A stretch of DNA of 64,000 bases from Phycomyces blakesleeanus NRRL 1555(-) (lineage: Eukaryota > Mucoromycota > Mucoromycetes > Mucorales > Phycomycetaceae): assembly GCF_001638985.1 (NCBI RefSeq), contig NW_017265136.1, forward strand, positions 1-64,000. The letters are read 5' to 3'. Positions 22,015-32,400 of this stretch are shown here, piece by piece. Position numbers and translations under genes: made by a program. Under the pieces are notes generated by a model, which was given only the letters and a program-made list of their open reading frames with translations, did not search any database and had not been told where the DNA came from. Position 1 is the stretch's first letter, and the number at the start of each line of letters is the position of its first letter.

Positions 22015-24697
22015 GATGATAATGTTGATGGTGACGTTGATTTTTCCGAGACCAGCTCGACTTGATTTACTAGTTTTCTTCCTGCAAAAATCTCTGGTTT
22101 CTTATTATCTTTTGATATGTCATCCACCTTTCTTGGTGATGTTGACCCCAGGCTTGTGTTTGAGACGACTATTTCTTGTACAGTGTCTTCTGTGATAGGA
22201 ATAATTGATGTGGCCGGGATTGATCTCCACGCCGACTTTTCTGCTGAAACACCATTTGTCGTGACTATCTTCTCCGTTTCACGGTTTTGTGCGGATGATT
22301 TCTGCTGTTGTTGTTGTTGTTGTTGTTGTTGTTGTACCGTTTGGTGTTTTTCCAATGCCAATTTTTCTGAAACAGATTGTAAATGAACATTTCCACTCTC
22401 CTCAACTATAATGGAGTTATTTTTTACTGGCTCTGTAGATTTTTCAGTTGTATTACCTGTAGCAGTATTAGTGACAGTAGTAGAGGTGGTATTAGCAGAA
22501 GTGACAGTGGTATTAGCAACAGTGGCTGTAGCAGTAGGAGCAGGTACTTCAGGAAATTTTTCAACTCGAGGTGCCAAAGCTAGTGCCTTTTGTCGCGCTC
22601 TTTCTTTTATCGCTTCAAATTCCGCCTCTTCTTCATCTCGTCTCTTTTTTGCTCTTTCTGCAGCTGTGAGCATAACAGTACGTTGTTCGCCAATAGGAAT
22701 CGATGCGGGGAGTGCCTCACGGTGGGCTAGATTACCATCGAGTTCTTCACGTGGACGCTGGAGTAAGACGGGCTGGAATCCATCTGATGGTAGCCTTTCG
22801 GAACGTCCGCGGCCTCTTCCGTTTCCGTTGTCATGTCGATGAAGTGGCTGTTCCCGTCTGTGCCAAACATTTATTTCAGGTCCCCCACCACCTACACGAT
22901 CAAATTGTTGTGATTGTTGAAGCTGATGTGGTTGCTGCTGCTGTGATTGTTGCTGATGATGTTGATGTTGATTATGCTGTTGATTTTGAGTATGATGGTT
23001 ATTTTGCTGCTGCTGTTGTTGTTGTTGCTGGATTAAAGGTAGCGGAGGTAGTGGGAGCGTTTCACGGTAGGTACGTGTTTCAGGACGATCTATACTTGAG
23101 CGACGATCTATACTTGAGCGACGATCTACACTCGAACGACGATCGACACTTGAACGACGATCTATATTTAAGCGATGATCACCCTGACGCGATTGCCCAT
23201 CAATACCTCGCCATATCTGGGGTTTGTCTTCATGGATATGTTTAAATTGTGGGGGGTAACTACGGTCATAATCTTCTGTAAATCGATCAGAAGGAGAGAC
23301 TGACTGATGAGAATGGCTGTTTCGTTCTGCAATTTCGTCCTCTTCAACCATCTATATCATTAGACTGTATGAATGAGTGGGAAGAAAAAGAGTATTTCAT
23401 GAATTTTAAGTAGTTTTTTTTTTATTTGATTAACCGATTAACCTGATTAATTTAATAATTAATAGACTATTGGGTTTGACTTGCCTCTGCCCAGTCGTGT
23501 GTACTGTTGTCGGACTTTCGCATTTGACAGGAGTCCAAATGGATCTAAGTCAAATCACTGTGCTGATGAGTGGATTTGGAACGAATACAAGAAAGAGGGG
23601 GTAGGGAAAGCGACACCTTAAAGGAGCTTGGCACTGACTGACTGTTTTTTTTTTGTTTTGGTTAAGTGCGATGTGAATTTACCTCTTTGATTTCAACTAA
23701 GATAGAAAATCCAATGAAAAATAACAAAAAACAAAAAAAAAACAAAAAGGATAAAAGAGTTCAAATATACCAATTTGTATTCCAAACTCTTTCTAGTCAA
23801 TCAAATAATTGGAACGTAACAAAATAACCATTATATATATAAAAGTAAAATATAATCTTAAGAAATTCTGACATCCTTTATTTTTATTACCTTTTTCAAT
23901 ATCTGTCTTTGGTGGATCTGCTAGTTCTGCTCGTGATTCAGGCTCAAATCCAGGTTCACGTCGATGTTCACGTTCATGTTCTGGTTCATACTCATGTCCA
24001 TGTTCTGGCTCATTTCCATGCTCCGGTTCTGATTCGGTTTGTTGTTGCTGTGATTCTGCTGATTGTGGTTGTGGGGATTGAACCGACGACGGTGAGCCCC
24101 ATCCTGTATTGATGACTGTAGGTGGGGGCGGAGGGGTTTCTGAGCCTGCATTTTCTCTTCTTAGACTAGGCAAATTTATAGGCCTTGGTGCTGCCACCTT
24201 ATTTGCCAGAATACGGTTTCGAGGGTTTGAATTACGGGGACCTATGTTATATATAATGAATACAAAAAACAAAGTTTATAAGTACAATACACAATACAAA
24301 ACAAAAACAAATTACATGCTTCCTATTAGTTTTAATGATGAGCCAAAAAATCAAACATTTATATATATATATATATATATCTTGGGAGAATTTCTTTTTC
24401 ACTATTTTTATTTTAACCAGATTTTGATCATTGACCATTGATATTGATATTGGTATAGTCAAAGTTCTTTTTTTTTTCTATTTAATATATAGAAAAAAGA
24501 AGGCTTTTTGTAAAGAGGTATATGCATATTATGCATATATGCACATTTGTCTGTCTATCTGTTTGTCTGTACGTATGTGTGTGTGTGACAATAATGACAG
24601 CAAGAATAGTAAAAAAAAATGAAATAAAGCAAAATAAAAATCAATAAACCTCACCTCCTGTAGAAGAGCCCTTTGGTGAACCAGGATATTTGTTCAT
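20060..24697 (-). CDS. PRRC2/BAT2 N-terminal domain protein, low-complexity RNP-type
   Basis: Exons: 24697-24655, 24241-23891, 23544-23485, 23326-20760, 20638-20060; 1199 residues, all joins in frame. Residues about 22-65 (NKVAAPRPINLPSLRRENAGS ... TGWGSP) match the BAT2_N pattern of animal PRRC2A/B/C (KVA, NLPSL, EN-x-G, TGWA). PRRC2 proteins bind RNA and translation factors and join stress granules, so a cytoplasmic RNP role is inferred here. The remainder is disordered: E/H-rich segment, DRRSS tandem repeats (about 23075-23175), polyQ tracts, Thr runs, an RG-rich patch (GRGRGRERGRGRGRGRGR region, about 21236-21295) and a His/Asn/Gln-rich C-terminus. The exon 3 donor is GC (23484). An alternative start at 23351 would skip the BAT2_N exons. 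The distal protein is not recognisable beyond composition. Confidence 0.75.
23079..23174 (-). repeat. 18-bp coding tandem repeat, about 5 copies (DRRSSI/V)
   Basis: Within the largest PRRC2-like exon, units of 18 bp (cgacgatctatacttgag and variants on the plus strand) encode IDRRSSVDRRSSVDRRSSID on the minus strand. The repeated RRSS fits the basophilic kinase (PKA-like) consensus RRxS; phosphorylation is inference. Confidence 0.85.
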
Positions 24698-25415
24698 TAG
24701 ACAAAATGGAAAAGTAAAAAAAAATAGGGTCAAAATAAAAAGGCTAGACAATTTGAGTTAACACAGTTGTTCAGTTCAGGTACACTATACACGTCGACAA
24801 GAAGAAGAGTTCAACAGCATCCTCTAATTCATTTAGTGATCAACTAATCCTTCATCAACTTTTCTTTTACCTGTGGTATCTAATGCTCTTTTCTTTCTCA
24901 ATTTGTTTTTAAAGATTATTCTTTGTGCTTAAATGGCGTGTGAGCAATCAGGTGTTTAAAGAAGAAGCAAATTGAAAGAGAGAAAGGAAAAAAAAAGGTA
25001 AAAAAAGGTAAAAAAAAGTACAGAGAAAGCTGTTAATGAGCTACGCATTTTCAGTTCAGACCCAGCATTGAGTCCTTTTACGTCATATGCCTGTGACTCT
25101 TCAAGCCTTTTTTTACCATGAAAAAATGAAAAATAAAGTATATAGAAAAAAGAGCCTGTCATTCAGGTTTAAACATATATATATATATATATAATTAGAT
25201 ATATCTCAAGAGAGACTCTTCAAAATAGGTCATTTACACCTTTGAGTGTGTGCGTATGTGTGTGGGTGTGTATGTGTACATATATTCAAGTATTTAAGGG
25301 GAATTCTTTTTTCTTCTTTTTTTTTGTCCTTTCTTGTCATGAAGCGTCATTACATTTCCAAGGCGTGTCCATACGATAAATAGCTGTGTGATCCAAAAAG
25401 CAAAAAAATATTCAT
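24698..25415. other. Intergenic interval upstream of the PRRC2-like gene
   Basis: AT-rich DNA with purine-rich runs and an (AT)n tract at about 25175-25193. It holds the presumed promoter of the PRRC2-like gene and the 3' end of the small membrane-protein gene. No open frame with recognisable content. Confidence 0.5.
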
Positions 25416-25850
25416 TCATGTTCGTTTCGTGAATTCTTGAAGAGCATTCACTACACCTTCCATGCCATCTGTTGTGTAGACCTGTGCTAGATATCCCAAT
25501 ACTCCTACAATGGCCATCACTAGGCTCATCTTCACTACACCCGATACGATTCCGTACGCCCATCGTGCAGTGGTCATGAATACACAATAGATTATGTAGA
25601 GAAGAATCAATCCGAGGAATATCGTGAGAGGGTTGAGTTGTTCAGGCAAGGTCTGAAATAATGCGTTGAATTGACGTAATGCAGCAGGAGAATGGGTAAT
25701 GAAAGCGTTTGTGATCATTGACAGGTAGTAGAACACGCGTTCTGGCTCTGGTAGTATAGTGATTGATCCTTTAAGATTGTCATAGACATATACATATCCT
25801 TGGGAGAGGTATTGGAGAACCAATTGGGTTGATTGAGAATCCTGTGACAT
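25416..25850 (-). CDS. Small two-helix membrane protein, possibly Apq12-like
   Basis: Single-exon, 144 residues. The N-terminal half is soluble (MSQDSQSTQLVLQYLSQGYV...). Two hydrophobic helices follow, at about 74-95 (LTIFLGLILLYIIYCVFM) and about 105-126 (MSLVMAIVGVLGYLAQVY), separated by TTARWAYGIVSGVVK. Size and the paired C-terminal helices with an R/W-containing loop resemble fungal Apq12 (nuclear envelope/ER, nuclear pore assembly and lipid homeostasis), but sequence identity cannot be tested here. The start is the only in-frame ATG near the frame's 5' end. It is divergent from the rhodanese gene at 26654, sharing an 800-bp upstream region. Confidence 0.6.
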   Translation of the reverse strand: MSQDSQSTQLVLQYLSQGYVYVYDNLKGSITILPEPERVFYYLSMITNAFITHSPAALRQFNALFQTLPEQLNPLTIFLGLILLYIIYCVFMTTARWAYGIVSGVVKMSLVMAIVGVLGYLAQVYTTDGMEGVVNALQEFTKRT

Positions 25851-26653
25851 TTTTCTGTTGTTATTGTTGTTGTCTAGTTAATTTTTTCTAAAAAAAATGT
25901 AATGGAAAAGAAAGAAGTGTGCGGAGTGGAAGAGGTGTTTGCGGAGAGATGTTAAAGAGGTAAGTGTTGAGTGTCGGATACGTGTAAGCGTCTGATACGT
26001 TGGATGTAATTGAATATGATCAAGACATTGGTTCGTCATCAATATTTATTTATTTATTTATTTTAAATGTGTACGTGTCTATACAAATATATACATATGA
26101 AATAACGCAACAAATAACAAATATTTGAGTTAATGATAGCTTGTTGTGTTGCACAATTGGGTTTAAACAAACTATGAAGCTAAACAACAGCACCTAAGAA
26201 TCTTTTAGAGTAGAAAACCCTGTTTATAATACTAATAATTCCGATATTCTATCCGTATCTAAATATAGTAATTGCAAGAAGTACATTGAGCTTTACAAGA
26301 AACTACGCAAATACTCTAAGCAAAGAGCTAATTGAGAAACAAGAATGTTAATAATTAGAAAGGGATGGAAAGAAGGAAAGAAAGAAAGAAATAAAGAAAA
26401 GATTGATAGAAAGATTGGAAGGGATTACCTGGAAATAACAAATGGATAGAGAGATTCTTTGGGAACTCCGACAAAGATTGGTATGGCGTGCGTCTGACTG
26501 GCAATGGCGCTTGTATAGATTTAAAGAATAATTAAGTTATCAAAAGACACTGGAGTTTGGAAATACACCCTTTTATTATTATTTGTTATTTTATTATTCC
26601 TATCACTATCTACCCCTTCTGCCACGTTTTCGCTACACGCCACACTTGAACAA
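25851..26653. other. Divergent promoter interval
   Basis: Separates the small membrane-protein gene (minus) from the rhodanese gene (plus). It is AT-rich with purine-rich runs (about 26365-26420) and a pyrimidine-rich stretch just before the ATG at 26654. No gene seen. Confidence 0.5.
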
Positions 26654-28445
26654 ATGTCCCCCTCACATCAACCAATTCATCTTATCGAGAGCCAGGCTCT
26701 GAGAAATATTTTGATTAAGCAGCACAAGATTGATCGTTTGGAAAGAGATATGATTTTGGTGGACGTGCGAGAGCCGTCTGAAATAGAAAATGGAGGGAAA
26801 ATCCAAGGAGCTGTCAATATACCGTATGGCCTTTCCAAAACCAATCCTGCTTTATTTAGAGCAGTTTTGAATGATCTCGACAAGGAGCGCTGGGTAAGAA
26901 GGAGATACATCTGCACATTATATATATGTATATATATAATATGTATGAATTCTTTATAAAGTCAAAAAAAAAGAACAATACCCAATACCCAATACTCAAT
27001 TTTGGATACTTTATATGTGTATGTATCGTATGCGCTTTGGGTTTCATGTGGTGCTTTATTTTTCTTATAGACGATCTTTCAATGTCGATCAGGGCGCCGG
27101 AGCGATTTTACTGCCCTGGAAGCACTCAACCTTGGTTTCACCAGGGTTAGTGATCTAAAAGGTGGTGCATTGGAATGGGAAGCTCTTGGGTTCCCTCTCC
27201 AGAAATTCAATAACAACCATTCACCATGGGTGCATTCAATCGCAACAAATAATTCAAACACAAGTCATATTATAACTGATCTCGGTAAATATATAACATA
27301 TATATTTGTATTATTATCAATAGCCACACTAATCACCCACCCAACCAACCAACCAACCAACCAATATGATTGTGAAGCAAGTGGATCTAACTCGAATATT
27401 ATATGTAATGATAATGATTAGTAACCAAGGAGGCTATTATTGTAAACCCGAGTCTAGAAACTGGAGTTGGTGTAGATCCAATGGCAACGGCAAACAAGAT
27501 ACTTGCGTTTGTTGCTGAACATCAACTGAATGTCAAGCTGATTTTGGATAGTCAGGTAATACATTTGTTTTTACAGGAGTCATTAATATAACTTTCTGTG
27601 TGTACATATTTAATTCTTTTTCTATTATTTTTTTTATACTTTCCCTTCCCCCCTCTTCCCTTTCCTTTTATTGTAAATTGACATGACATTAGAACTTTAA
27701 TTCAGCTGCTTATTACCTCAATGAATCATTAGATACTCATGTAAGTACCAACAGTCAAAGAAGAAAATAAAAAGATAAATAAAGAGAGAGAGAGAAAATA
27801 AGAATAAAGAGAGAAAGAGGGGTGATTATAAATATATAAAACAAAAAGCAATACCTCAATATATCTTACCTTGATGAGATTAACAGTTCTTAATGAAACC
27901 TAACCAACTGATCGGTTCGGTTTTTTATATGCACAGCCTCCAGTTGGTCTAGATAGCGTCGCTCGTGAGAATAAAGAAAATCTTACATGGAAACTGGGAC
28001 AACACATAGACTGTAGTGCATACGTTACATCAGACACAACGACATTTATGTTTGGCGATTGTTTATTCATAGACCAGACCATCAGTACGGTAAGGATACA
28101 CGTGTAAAAAGTTTTATATATATACATACACAAGAGAGAGAGAGAGGAAGAAGACAAAAGGGGAGGAAGAGAAGAGAAGAGGAAGGAAGGGAAAGGAAGG
28201 GAAGAAGGAGTGAAGGAAGGAGTGAGGGGGGAATGTAATGATGCTTTCTATGAATTTGAACCGAATTACTTAATTTGTTATTGGACAATATTTTTATTTA
28301 TTTTTATGTATAGAACAACGTTGTATTGTCAATAGACACTCGTATCTATGCAAGAGATGTAGCACTCAAGAGAGGGGCTGTGAAAAAACCAACAAAAGAA
28401 TACCTTGCAAATGGAGATGCTTTATTGATTCCCGGGACATACTAA
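26654..28445 (+). CDS. Rhodanese domain fused to a degenerate metallo-beta-lactamase-like domain
   Basis: Exons: 26654-26893, 27071-27284, 27422-27555, 27693-27740, 27937-28089, 28314-28445; 306 residues, joins in frame. Residues about 20-130 form a rhodanese: LVDVREPSE, IQGAVNIPYG and the active loop CRSGRRS with the persulfide-forming Cys at about 84, so sulfur transfer chemistry looks intact. Residues about 150-280 follow the start of an ETHE1-type MBL fold (EAIIVNPSLE ... VKLILDS, then AAYYL), but where HxHxDH is expected there is only QNFNS, and the later HTPGHT site reads TSDTTT before FGDCLFID. The protein ends soon after, so the metal site is lost. Persulfide dioxygenase-rhodanese fusions are known in bacteria with the reverse domain order. 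Likely a rhodanese with a non-catalytic partner domain. Confidence 0.8.
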
Positions 28446-29492
28446 ATGGCTCTTATATATCAAGGGTCAAATGAATCGACAATTAGGAATGACTCGATTA
28501 TCATTTGGGGATTTTAGACCCTTGGTAAAATAATAAGCTTAGAGAACAATAGATCTCCGGTTTCTCATTGTAAAATTCAAAAAATAAAATAAAATAAAAA
28601 CAAGGGATTAAGGGTGTTGGAGTCTGTTCTCTTTGTATGCACTAGTGGACCCATAATAAATCTTACACGCCGCGATTCGATATCTCCCTCAATATATATA
28701 TATATATATATAAAACCAAAAGGATCGCATACATTTTATATGTGATAAAGACGTACACGTGTAACATGATCGTTGAGACGGCCAGTATTCTATTCTATAT
28801 TCACCTTTATCGTTATGAGCATCTATTTATATTCATGGGTTTTTTTTCTTCGCTTCTTTATAATTTCATTTAGGCTTAAATAACCATCCGAAATCTAGTC
28901 AGTTGGTCATTGGTTTATTGGCTTTCCCCTCTAGTTGTGATAGAATATTGTTGTTTTGCTTGGTATACTTTACACTCTTATGACTGTGTACACTAAGACC
29001 TATTTTCATAAAAATCAACCATGGCTATAAACTGGCTTTGTATAAGATAGGAGCAGGACTTTCCAGGTTGTGTTCATCACGTTAAAGAAGACATCTTCAA
29101 GGGGGTCTATTTTCCAAATAAGAAAAATAAATAAGTCTCCTTGAAGGTATCCATTTTATTGAATTGAATTGAATTGAATTCAATTCAATTCGTATTCTCT
29201 GTTTCTTACCCTTGCTTTCGTAACCACTCCTTTCTTTAACCATCTAATATATCTCTATCTCTTCTATATCATCCTTTTCTTTCTTTCTTTCTTTCCTTTT
29301 CTTTCCTTTTTCTTTCTTTAAATATTACAATTCTTTCCTTTATTAATTATTATTTATTATTATCTTCTATTCGAATCATACTGGCCGCAAGTAATTCCCC
29401 CCTTTTTTTCATTGTTTTAATTAGCCCAAGTTTCATTAAAATTGATATATTGATATATATATCATATATTTGAAACCCCAAATTTTATCTCC
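28446..29492. other. Intergenic interval upstream of the formin gene
   Basis: No gene recognised. It contains a 5-bp-unit palindrome (gaattgaattgaattcaatt) at 29161-29191 and a long CT-rich tract (about 29265-29340) before the formin start, probably promoter/5' UTR. Confidence 0.5.
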
Positions 29493-32400
29493 ATGGGCAA
29501 CCGTCGCACCCAAAATACAGCTGCACCCCTACAACCACAACAGCTACAACTACAACTACAACTACAACAGTCATCACAGTTACAGCTACCACCCTCAAGA
29601 CCAACACCAACCGTAGTCGTCGCCTCCGGGAAAAATTCGCAGCAACCTTCTGTCCTTTCTATTCGCAAATCTCTTTCTTCACCAACTAAAGATCTCATTC
29701 CTCCTGTTACTATCCTACAGTCTTCTTCACACGAGTCTCTTGCAGGCAAGCCAAAACCTCCCCCAAAACCTATCATGAAAAAGTCTTTGCCAAAAGCCCA
29801 GCAACCTAGGATTAAGTCGGCCAGATCTATCGAGTCATTCAATGAACGTTCTCAACCACAAACCCAGTCTCAGCCACAGTCCCAACCACAGTTGCATCCA
29901 CATCCAAATCTAAATATACATCTACAACCACCGCCACCGCCACCTCCAATAAGGATGGCTAGTGCGTCTAGATTTGGAAAGAACCTCTTGCCAGTCTGGC
30001 TAGGTGGAGGAGCTCCAACTGTTACTGTAACCGAAGATCAGAATATTACGCCAGATCCAGTAGAGGCTCCCAAGGTTGCCAGCCCTCAATCTGCCACTAG
30101 CCCCGAAAGCCCGTCTGAGCTCTTGAATACTTTTGAAACATTGTTGGCAAGTTGTTCACAAACAAATTAAATGAAACAAGGAAAAACAAATATAGAAAGC
30201 AGAAAGTAGAAAGTAGAAAGTAGAAAATAAAAAGAGTGTATATTAAAACTTTTACTGGAATCCTTTGAAAATAACCTTATTGTCTCTTTAAAATCCAATT
30301 TTGAATAATTATTATAATCCTTCTTATATTCATTTCTTTTCCTTTATTATTCTTATACAGGATGAGCTTGAAATGAAAGATAGTCATCGAGACAAGCTTC
30401 GGCAACTACCTCGCGAACGAAAATTGTACCTCCTGCAGCAGAATAAGTGCATTAAAGACACCAAGAAGACGGCAGCCAACCCCACAGACTCAAAGCCTAA
30501 TTCACAGACTTCAATAGGCACACCCGCCAAAAAGTCAACTATCACAGCATCGAGCTCTACGTCCTCTCTTTTCTCAAATACTCGCTTACGACAAAAGACA
30601 GCCATCAAACGCAGTGAGACATCACGCCTTCTCTTTTCTCGTCCTCTTCCGCGCAATACTACCCAGACATCCCTTGTATCACAAGCGTCTCAGTCGTCGC
30701 TCTTGAGCTGTAACACGATAGAGACCGTAGAGCCTGAGCCTCTACGCACCCCTACAGTCCGTACGCCTAGTCCAAAATCGCCTGGACCGAAATCACCTGG
30801 GCCAAAGTCGCCTAGTCCACGACCCACCTCAATTCCTTCACCGATTATTCCCACCAGTCCAGTAACGCCTCTTCCGCGCGCTACAATAATAGCAGCAGCA
30901 GCAACAGCAGCAGCAAATGCAGCTAATTCAACAACTACCTCGTCAGCATCAGTAGCAACAGCAGCAACAGCAGCAACAGCAGCAACAGCAGCAACGCAAG
31001 GAGGAGGAATAGGAGGAATAGGAGCACTAGCAAAACGTGGATCCAATATCGATGCAAGAGCAGCCATGTACAAATACCGCCGTCAAAACGTTCCTGCATC
31101 TAATTATCAATCAAAGGTCGGGTCAATGATCCTCGAGTTTGATGCGCTTGCTCAGCAGCAACAAGAGGAAGAGGACGAAGATGTTTCGGCTTGGCTTCTC
31201 TTGGACAACAAGGCCATAAGACCGATGTCTATTCAGACCGTTGTTCCGAAATCCAGTGAATCGATGCGACTCTACCAAAGTCTGTCTCGTAAGGATGGCC
31301 ACCATCTCTCTTCCCTGGTGGCATCAGGCATGACCCCTGAAGACACCACGAAACGCAACAGAGATCACACGAGTCCTTATTACTATGTTGAATTGCTGAG
31401 GAGTAGAAGTACCCCTTTTGAAACACTTGTTCATCACCTGGTCCTTCTGGAAAGAACATTGTCGGCAGGAAACATTGCCTGGATAAACGAGTTTCTGTCC
31501 CGTCGTCACGATGGTTTGGCAGCTCTTGAAAGTGTCTTGGAACGTTTGGAAGCCAAGAAGAAGAAGTAATTATCAATATTTGACATTTGTTTGTTTTTAG
31601 GGTTTAGTTTTAAAGAAAATATGCAAAAAAACTGTTGGTTCTGTAGGAAACGAAACTTTTCATGGGAAGGGGATGAAACATGCCTCTTGGAATGTATTCG
31701 CTGTTTTCAGGTCTTAATTACCACTGATGTAAGTATTAATAACAAGAGTTTCTTTATATATATATAGTTACACCTCTACTGTTGGCGTTACTTAACTTGA
31801 ATATTACTTTATTATTTATTATCAATAGCCTGGTCTACAGCAAATTTTATCTCGTCCACCGACTCTACAACACCTTGTCAGCATTCTCTTTGCACTGATC
31901 TCTAATACGTCCCAAGGCCCGATTCCAAATCCTTCACGTTTTACAGTTCGAACTTCGGGATCTCATGGCTCGCTTTCATCCCATGCTCAACCTTCACCTT
32001 CTACTTCTACAGCAATTCCATTGAATGGAGCGACAATCGGAACTGCAGAAGAGAATACAGCTGGAAGTGGCGGATCATCATTTTTCCTTTGTGAAACTTT
32101 AACGCGCACGGCCATCGAACTCCTGCAATTCCTTGCATCTCTCTGCTTGCTTTCTCCGCAGGGACATTCAACTGTACTCACCCTTTTGTCAGAAATCCGC
32201 GGTGAGCAGTACCGTTTTGAGCGTTTGATTTTGAGTCTAAAAGATACAGAAGGCGTCTTTGCACTTTATTCACCTGCAAACAGCTCTGAGGACGGACTGT
32301 TGTGGGAAGCAAGAGGAGCCGTGATTGGCTTGGTCGACAAAATTATCAATACTCCAACTGAAGTCGATACCCGCCGGTCACTTCGAGCAGAGCTTGGACG

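Noticed and set aside
22703..23245. 180-aa plus-strand frame opposite the PRRC2-like exon
   Set aside because: Repetitive Val/Asp composition mirrors the antisense repeats and polyQ of the real gene; a shadow frame.
29161..29191. gaatt-repeat palindrome as a terminator or origin
   Set aside because: A simple 5-bp microsatellite turning over its own palindrome; no further evidence of function.
30690..31073. 127-aa minus-strand Ala/Val-rich frame
   Set aside because: Complement of the formin low-complexity insert; no independent support.
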